Below, in pieces: positions 43,642-48,051 of a stretch of 48,051 nucleotides of DNA. Position 1 is the first letter of the stretch. Each line of letters starts with the position of its first letter. Location: contig CADEDC010000001.1 in NCBI GenBank assembly GCA_902825985.1, positions 73,077-121,127 of the forward strand, written 5' to 3'. The notes under the pieces are model-generated. The model did no database searches. It was not told where the DNA came from and saw nothing but the letters and a program-made list of their open reading frames with translations. The DNA comes from an uncultured Acidobacteriota bacterium (GTDB lineage Bacteria > Acidobacteriota > Vicinamibacteria > Vicinamibacterales > CAVVIG01). A program made the position numbers and the translations under genes.

Positions 43642-44622
43642 ATGCATGACGCCAACGACGCACGGGCGTTCTGGATAGCTGCCCCAGGACGTGGAGAAAT
43701 CCGCTCCGAACCGCCGCCCACGCCGGCCGATGGTGAACTGCTCATCCGCACCCTGTACTCCGGGGTGAGCCGCGGCACCGAGGCACTGGTGTTTCACGGA
43801 CGCGTGCCGGCCGGTGAGCGCGAGCGGATGCGGGCGCCGTTCCAGGTGGGCACGTTCCCGGCACCCGTCAAGTACGGATACACCAGCGTCGGCCTGGTCG
43901 AAGAAGGACCGCGGGCGCTGCTGCACCGGCACGTGTTTGCGTTGTACCCCCACCAGACACACTACAGTCTGCCGGCCACGGCGGCGCATCCGCTCCCGTC
44001 CGGCGTGCCACCCGAGCGGGCGGTGCTCGCGGCCAACCTGGAGACCGCGATCAACGGGCTCTGGGATGCTCGCCCCCAGCTTGGCGACCGCGTCGTCGTG
44101 ATTGGGGCCGGCGTGGTCGGCTGCCTCGTGGCCTGGCTCGCGTCCCGCATTCCGGGCACGGACGTCACGCTGGTCGACGTCAGGCAGAACCGTGCCGCGG
44201 TGGCGGATCGGCTCGGCGTCGCGTTCGCCGTGCCTGACTTCGCGCCGCCGGACGCGGATCTCGTCGTCCATGCCAGCGGCTCGGCCGCCGGGCTGCAGCT
44301 GGCGTTGCGGCTTGCAGCATTCGAAGCGACCATCGTGGAGCTCAGCTGGTATGGCGACCGAGCCGTCACCGTGCCTCTCGGCGAGGCATTCCATGCCCGC
44401 CGCCTGACGATCCGGTCGTCGCAAGTCGGCTATCCGCCGGCGTTGCAGCGCGGGCGCTGGGATAACAGGCGCCGGATGGCGCTCGCCCTCGGCCTGCTCA
44501 CCGACCCGGCGCTCGACGTGCTCATCAGCGGCGAGAGCCCGTTCGACGAGCTTCCCTCCGTCATGCCGCGGTTGACGGCCGACGACAGCGACGCCTTATG
44601 TCACCGTATCAAGTATTGGTAG
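43642..44622 (+). CDS. MDR-family dehydrogenase lacking the zinc cysteines (BchC-like group)
   Basis: Medium-chain dehydrogenase/reductase of 326 residues. The dinucleotide-binding loop is VIGAGVVG (153-160). The catalytic domain opens with LYSGVSRGTEALVF, where classic zinc alcohol dehydrogenases have a CGxCxTD motif, and KYGY replaces the GHE motif; no structural zinc cysteine cluster is visible. The same SGVSRGTE-type sequence occurs in BchC and related oxidoreductases. It should reduce or oxidise a bulky alcohol or ketone with NAD(P)H. The ATG at 43642 is preferred. It heads a same-strand set with the PTPS-like, glycosyltransferase and methyltransferase genes (gap 12 nt to the next). Confidence 0.84.
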   Translation: MHDANDARAFWIAAPGRGEIRSEPPPTPADGELLIRTLYSGVSRGTEALVFHGRVPAGERERMRAPFQVGTFPAPVKYGYTSVGLVEEGPRALLHRHVFALYPHQTHYSLPATAAHPLPSGVPPERAVLAANLETAINGLWDARPQLGDRVVVIGAGVVGCLVAWLASRIPGTDVTLVDVRQNRAAVADRLGVAFAVPDFAPPDADLVVHASGSAAGLQLALRLAAFEATIVELSWYGDRAVTVPLGEAFHARRLTIRSSQVGYPPALQRGRWDNRRRMALALGLLTDPALDVLISGESPFDELPSVMPRLTADDSDALCHRIKYW

Positions 44623-44634
44623 CCGAGGACCGCG

Positions 44635-45045
44635 ATGTACAGTGTCACCGTCCGTGATCACATGATGATCGCCCACAGCTTCAAGGGCGACGTGTTCGGA
44701 CCGGCCCAGCGGCTGCACGGCGCGACCTACGTCGTCGACGTCGAATTTCGGCGGTCGGAACTCGACGCCGACCACATCGTGGTCGACATCGGGCTCGCCA
44801 CCGACGTCCTCAAGCGCGAGCTCGCGCACTTCAACCTGCGGAATCTCGACGACGTCCCGGAGTTCGCCGGCCGCAACACCACCACCGAGTTCCTCGCGCA
44901 TGCGGTGTACCAGCGGATCGTAGCTGCGATCCGGCGCGGCGACCTGGGCACGGCGGCGCTCGGCGTCGCCACCATCCGCGTCACGTTGCACGAGTCGCAC
45001 GTGGCGTCCGGCGCCTTCGAGGGCCGGCTCACGGATCCGGTCTGA
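44635..45045 (+). CDS. 6-pyruvoyl-tetrahydropterin-synthase-fold protein with altered active site
   Basis: T-fold protein of 136 residues related to QueD/PTPS. His14 and His28 match two zinc ligands (MIAHSF, RLHGA). The third zinc His of the HGH motif is Ala30 and the catalytic Cys four residues before His28 is Ala24. The Asp-His pair of the family (LDHHYLN in E. coli QueD) aligns with a segment reading FNLRNLDD, so both seem missing. The glutamate of the C-terminal motif is kept (HESHVASG, Glu120), as is the NTTTE segment. A normal QueD or PTPS reaction is therefore doubtful. The next gene's TTG start follows the stop directly. Confidence 0.82.
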   Translation: MYSVTVRDHMMIAHSFKGDVFGPAQRLHGATYVVDVEFRRSELDADHIVVDIGLATDVLKRELAHFNLRNLDDVPEFAGRNTTTEFLAHAVYQRIVAAIRRGDLGTAALGVATIRVTLHESHVASGAFEGRLTDPV

Positions 45046-46086
45046 TTGCACTGCACACTGCTCGTCCCCGGTGACCTCACGACCCGCACCGGTGGGTACG
45101 AATACGATCGCCGCATGCTCGACGGGCTGCGGCGGCAGGGATGGGAGGTCGACGTCCGGACGCTGGACGGCGGTTTTCCGCTGCCGACCGGCGATGACCT
45201 GGCGCGGGCGGACGCCGCACTCGCGGCGCTCGGCGACGGGACGCTGGTGCTGGCCGATGGCCTGGCACTCGGTGCGATGCCGGACCAGGCAGCCGGCCAT
45301 GCCGCACGGCTGCGGCTCATTGCCCTCGTGCACCATCCGCTCGCCCTCGAAACGGGACTGGATCCGGCGGTCGCGGCGCGGTTGCGGCACAGCGAGCAAC
45401 AGGCACTCGCCGTCGTCCGCCACGTCATCGTCACCTCGCCGCAGACGGCGCGCGGGCTCGCGGCGTTTGCCGTGCCGCGCGACCGCGTGACCGTCGTCGA
45501 GCCGGGGACCGATCCGGCGCCGCTCGCGCGCGGCTCGGGATCGTCGGCCGTCCACATGGTGTGCATCGCCTCGCTGTCGCCGCGCAAGGGACACGCCGTC
45601 CTCGTGCGCGCCCTCGCCCGGCTGCGCGACCGCGACTGGCGGCTCACCTGCGTCGGCAGCACCGATCGTGAACCGGAGGCCGTCCGTGCGCTCCGGCAGT
45701 TGGTGGCGGACGACGCGCTGTCCGATCGCGTCGTGCTGGCCGGCGAGGCCGACGCGGCGGAGATCGGCGGCTACTACGACCGCAGCGACCTGTTCGTGCT
45801 GCCGACGTTCTACGAGGGCTACGGGATGGTCGTCGCCGAGGCGCTGGCCCGAGGGCTGCCGGTCATCAGCACGCCCACCGGCGCGATTGCCGAACTGGTC
45901 ACACCGGACTGTGGCATCCTCGTCGCACCGGGCGACGTCGACGGCTGGGCCGCCGCGCTCGGACGCATGTTCGATGCGCCGACCCGTGCGGCATTCGCCC
46001 GCGGCGCGGCGGCTCGCCGCGCGACGTTGCGGACCTGGGCGGACGCCGCCGTCGAAATGGCCGGGGTCCTGGCGCACCATGGGTGA
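45046..46086 (+). CDS. Glycosyltransferase family 4
   Basis: GT-B glycosyltransferase of 346 residues. IASLSPRKGH opens the donor-binding half, and FYEGYGMVVAEALARGLPVI holds the conserved Glu pair. The start is TTG (45046-45048), immediately after the PTPS-like stop; the first residues (HCTLLVPGDL) fit a first beta-strand and no other initiator is well placed, so translation is probably coupled to that gene. It overlaps the next methyltransferase by 8 nt. Donor and acceptor unknown. In the locus it could glycosylate a pterin-like or lipid intermediate, by analogy with cyanobacterial tetrahydrobiopterin glucosyltransferase (inference). Confidence 0.85.
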   Translation: MHCTLLVPGDLTTRTGGYEYDRRMLDGLRRQGWEVDVRTLDGGFPLPTGDDLARADAALAALGDGTLVLADGLALGAMPDQAAGHAARLRLIALVHHPLALETGLDPAVAARLRHSEQQALAVVRHVIVTSPQTARGLAAFAVPRDRVTVVEPGTDPAPLARGSGSSAVHMVCIASLSPRKGHAVLVRALARLRDRDWRLTCVGSTDREPEAVRALRQLVADDALSDRVVLAGEADAAEIGGYYDRSDLFVLPTFYEGYGMVVAEALARGLPVISTPTGAIAELVTPDCGILVAPGDVDGWAAALGRMFDAPTRAAFARGAAARRATLRTWADAAVEMAGVLAHHG

Positions 46087-47005
46087 GTTCAGTGCCGACT
46101 GGCTGGCCCTGCGTGAGCCGGCGGATCATCGTTCGCGCGCCGAACCGCTGACGGCGGGCATCGTCCACCACCTGCAGGAGCGGCTCGCGGTCGCCGAGCG
46201 GCCCGCCGCGCCGATCGCCCGGATCCTCGATCTCGGTACCGGCTCAGGGTCGAACGTCCGCTACCTGGCGCCGCGGCTGCTGCCGCGGCAGCAGTGGTGT
46301 CTCGTCGATCGCGATGTCGCCCTGCTGCGCGAACTCACCAAACGCCTCTCGGCGTGGGGACTCGATCGGGCCGCCGTCGTCAGCGGCGACGCGCGATCCT
46401 TCGCGATCCGGGGCGCCGGGTTCATGTGGCAGTTCGAGACGTGCGCGGCGAATCTCGCGAAACTCAGCGATCCGGCCGCCGGTGCCGTCGTCGGTGCGCC
46501 GCTGTTCGCCGGCCGGATGCTGGTGACCGCCTCGGCGCTGCTCGATCTGGTGTCGGCGCGCTGGCTCGCCGCGCTCGTCACGCGCTGCGCTGAACAGCGC
46601 GCGGCGGTGCTGTTCGTGCTCACCTACGACGGGCGGCTGTCGTGCACACCCGAGGACCCGGACGACGAGCTCGTACGAACGCTGGTGAATGCGCACCAGC
46701 GCTCCACGAAGGGGTTCGGTCCGGCGCTCGGTCCTGACGCCACGGACTACGCCGTGCGGCTGTTCGCCGCCGCCGGCTACGAACTGGCGTGCGCGAACAG
46801 CGACTGGCGGCTGACGCCGGCCGACGGCGAATTGCAGCGTCAGCTGATCGACGGCTGGGCGGACGCGGCGTTGGAGCGGACCCGCCGCGATCCGGAGCGC
46901 ATCCATGGCTGGCAGCGGCGCCGCCTGGCGTTCGTCGATGCCGGCGTATCACACCTGGTGGTGGGTCACCAGGACCTGGCCGGCTGGCCGATCGACGGCG
47001 GCTGA
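46079..47005 (+). CDS. Class I SAM-dependent methyltransferase
   Basis: Methyltransferase of 308 residues. Motif I ILDLGTGSGSN is at 49-59, LVDRD ends strand 2, and LTYDGRLSC and FAAAGYEL belong to the later core. The start MGEFSADWLALREPADHRSR is an extended N-terminal helix typical of a small-molecule methyltransferase. The ATG at 46079 overlaps the glycosyltransferase by 8 nt. Last plus-strand gene of the pterin-like locus; the RibD-type gene faces it with a 39-bp gap. Acceptor not known. Confidence 0.84.
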   Translation: MGEFSADWLALREPADHRSRAEPLTAGIVHHLQERLAVAERPAAPIARILDLGTGSGSNVRYLAPRLLPRQQWCLVDRDVALLRELTKRLSAWGLDRAAVVSGDARSFAIRGAGFMWQFETCAANLAKLSDPAAGAVVGAPLFAGRMLVTASALLDLVSARWLAALVTRCAEQRAAVLFVLTYDGRLSCTPEDPDDELVRTLVNAHQRSTKGFGPALGPDATDYAVRLFAAAGYELACANSDWRLTPADGELQRQLIDGWADAALERTRRDPERIHGWQRRRLAFVDAGVSHLVVGHQDLAGWPIDGG

Positions 47006-47044
47006 GCCGCTCCGCGGTTGTCATCCGTCGGCGGCGCGCGGTCG

Positions 47045-48034
47045 TCAGACGATGCGCTGAAGCGGCGTCGCCGCATCGGCGTCGCCGCATGGCGGCGATC
47101 CGTGCACGTCGCAATCGAACAGGATGTCGCCTCCCATGCGGAACACCCGATAGCCGGGGCGGAGGCAGTCGCCGAGTGCGGCCGCCGGCTGGCGCAAGCG
47201 GATGGCCGGGCGACCGTCGCCGATGATAACCGGCGCGATCGCCACGTGCAGCCGGTCGAGCAGGCCGGCCTCGAGGAACATCGACACGGTGACGCCGCCG
47301 CCTTCGATGAAGAGGCGATGGCAGCCTCGGTCGCGAAGCAGACTCAGGATGGCAGACGCGTCCACCGCTCCATCCGCATCGTCGAGCGCAACCAGCGCGG
47401 CGCGCCCGAACTGCCGCTCGTCGGGCCGCGTCAGCGAACGGCCGCAGACATAAATGGTCTCCACCGCGGCATCGTTGAACACGCGGTAGTGAGCGCCGAG
47501 CCGGCGCGACGGATCGAAGATCACCCGCACCGGGTTGGGACCGGTGACATGGCGGGTGGTCAGCTGCGGATCGTCGGCTGCCACGGTGCCGGCGCCGACG
47601 ATGATGGCATCGCAGAGGGCCCGCATGCGGTGCATGTGGCGGAGGTTCTCGGGGCCGGTGACGAACTGCGAATCGCCCGTGTGGGTGGCGATGAAGCCGT
47701 CGAGGCTCTGGCCGAGGTGACCGACGGCAATCGGACGGGTGCGGGTCGCCGAACACATCGGCAGGTAGAGATCGATCAGCGGTCGCTGCGGATGATCGTC
47801 GGGGAGCAGCGACTGCCAGCCGATTCCCGATCGCCAGGTCAGGACGGCGTCGGCGTCGTCAGCGGCGGCCGGGCGGAGACGCCCGACGTCGTCGGCGGCG
47901 AACGTCTGTGACTGAGCCGACGCGATACATGTCTCCGCCGCGGCGGCGGCGCCGAGCACAACCGCCCAGCTCCACGCTTCCTCCGCCTCCCGGCCCGGCG
48001 CCCGGCTTCCGGTTGTCTCAGGCAGCGAGCCCAT
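47045..48034 (-). CDS. RibD-C-type reductase with N-terminal extension
   Basis: Reductase of 329 residues. The C-terminal two-thirds (about 100-310) is the RibD_C/dihydrofolate-reductase-like domain: AVGHLGQSLDGFIA at the N-side, IIVGAGTVAADDPQLTTR, and FIEGGGVTVSMFLEAGLLD on the NADPH side. It reduces pyrimidine or pterin-like substrates in riboflavin and related pathways. About 97 residues of unknown fold precede it (SWAVVLGAAAAAETCIAS and further); they do not look like the zinc deaminase half of RibD. The ATG at 48034 is the plausible start. Convergent with the methyltransferase, it is probably the last piece of the same pathway rather than a housekeeping RibD. Confidence 0.82.
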   Translation of the reverse strand: MGSLPETTGSRAPGREAEEAWSWAVVLGAAAAAETCIASAQSQTFAADDVGRLRPAAADDADAVLTWRSGIGWQSLLPDDHPQRPLIDLYLPMCSATRTRPIAVGHLGQSLDGFIATHTGDSQFVTGPENLRHMHRMRALCDAIIVGAGTVAADDPQLTTRHVTGPNPVRVIFDPSRRLGAHYRVFNDAAVETIYVCGRSLTRPDERQFGRAALVALDDADGAVDASAILSLLRDRGCHRLFIEGGGVTVSMFLEAGLLDRLHVAIAPVIIGDGRPAIRLRQPAAALGDCLRPGYRVFRMGGDILFDCDVHGSPPCGDADAATPLQRIV

Positions 48035-48051
48035 GACACCCAGTGTAACCC

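Noticed and set aside
1..48051. CRISPR array, tRNA, rRNA, insertion sequence or prophage
   Set aside because: No regular repeat-spacer series, no cloverleaf or rRNA segment, and no transposase, integrase or phage protein was found on either strand.

Overview
The window is very GC-rich (roughly 70% by eye), gene-dense bacterial chromosome. Gene content suggests an Acidobacteriota member, most likely near Vicinamibacterales: a TonB-dependent receptor with an N-terminal carboxypeptidase-regulatory-like domain, BACON lipoproteins, an EAL/HDOD protein, an ExeA-like ATPase with a SPOR domain, B12-type radical SAM enzymes and DUF4118 hybrid kinases. This placement is inference from gene families, not from a marker gene. 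I found no rRNA, tRNA, CRISPR array, transposase, integrase or phage gene. No gap between genes exceeds 300 bases.

Layout. (A) 41-10063 is a biosynthesis-like locus. Three radical SAM enzymes, three class I methyltransferases and one ATZ/TRZ-type amidohydrolase are packed with 1-10 nt overlaps or very short gaps. Two divergent family-4 glycosyltransferases follow. (B) 10192-13740 is an overlapping trio: an alpha/beta hydrolase, a MurF-like ligase with an added N-terminal membrane domain, and a D-Ala-D-Ala-ligase-like ATP-grasp enzyme. (C) 13970-17920 is regulatory: a stripped-down sigma-54-activator-like protein, a hybrid histidine kinase, and an ACT-domain protein. (D) 17990-26038 is mixed: two lipoproteins, Cu/Zn superoxide dismutase, a secreted hypothetical protein, a divergent IMP dehydrogenase/GMP reductase-family protein, an LLM flavin oxidoreductase, a DODA-type dioxygenase, a YceI protein behind a near-consensus promoter and operator, and an AI-2E-type transporter. 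(E) 26061-29571 is an overlapping envelope operon, ExeA/SPOR ATPase - DivIVA-like - AMIN protein, divergent from an EAL/HDOD gene. (F) 31182-41136 has a CoA-transferase, a group 2-like sigma factor, a YdjI/YdjG-like membrane-stress module (SPFH protein plus zinc-ribbon proteins), a Tat-exported VOC protein and a TonB receptor. (G) 41174-48034 is a second specialised locus: sulfatase-fold membrane enzyme and CDP-alcohol phosphatidyltransferase on one strand; MDR dehydrogenase, PTPS-fold protein, glycosyltransferase and methyltransferase on the other; and a convergent RibD-C-type reductase.

How the genes may work together. A and G are the best candidates for undescribed systems. In A, radical chemistry, methylation, amide or amine hydrolysis and glycosylation would build or tailor a small molecule or lipid; trio B could add amino acids or a dipeptide to a carrier. 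In G, a PTPS-fold enzyme that appears to lack the catalytic Cys, the Asp-His pair and one zinc His sits with a dehydrogenase, a RibD-C reductase, a glycosyltransferase, a methyltransferase and a phospholipid synthase. This could be a modified pterin-like or lipid-linked compound. Several genes show a TANNNT -10 box about 6-8 nt upstream of the start codon, which suggests that leaderless mRNAs are used here alongside Shine-Dalgarno starts.
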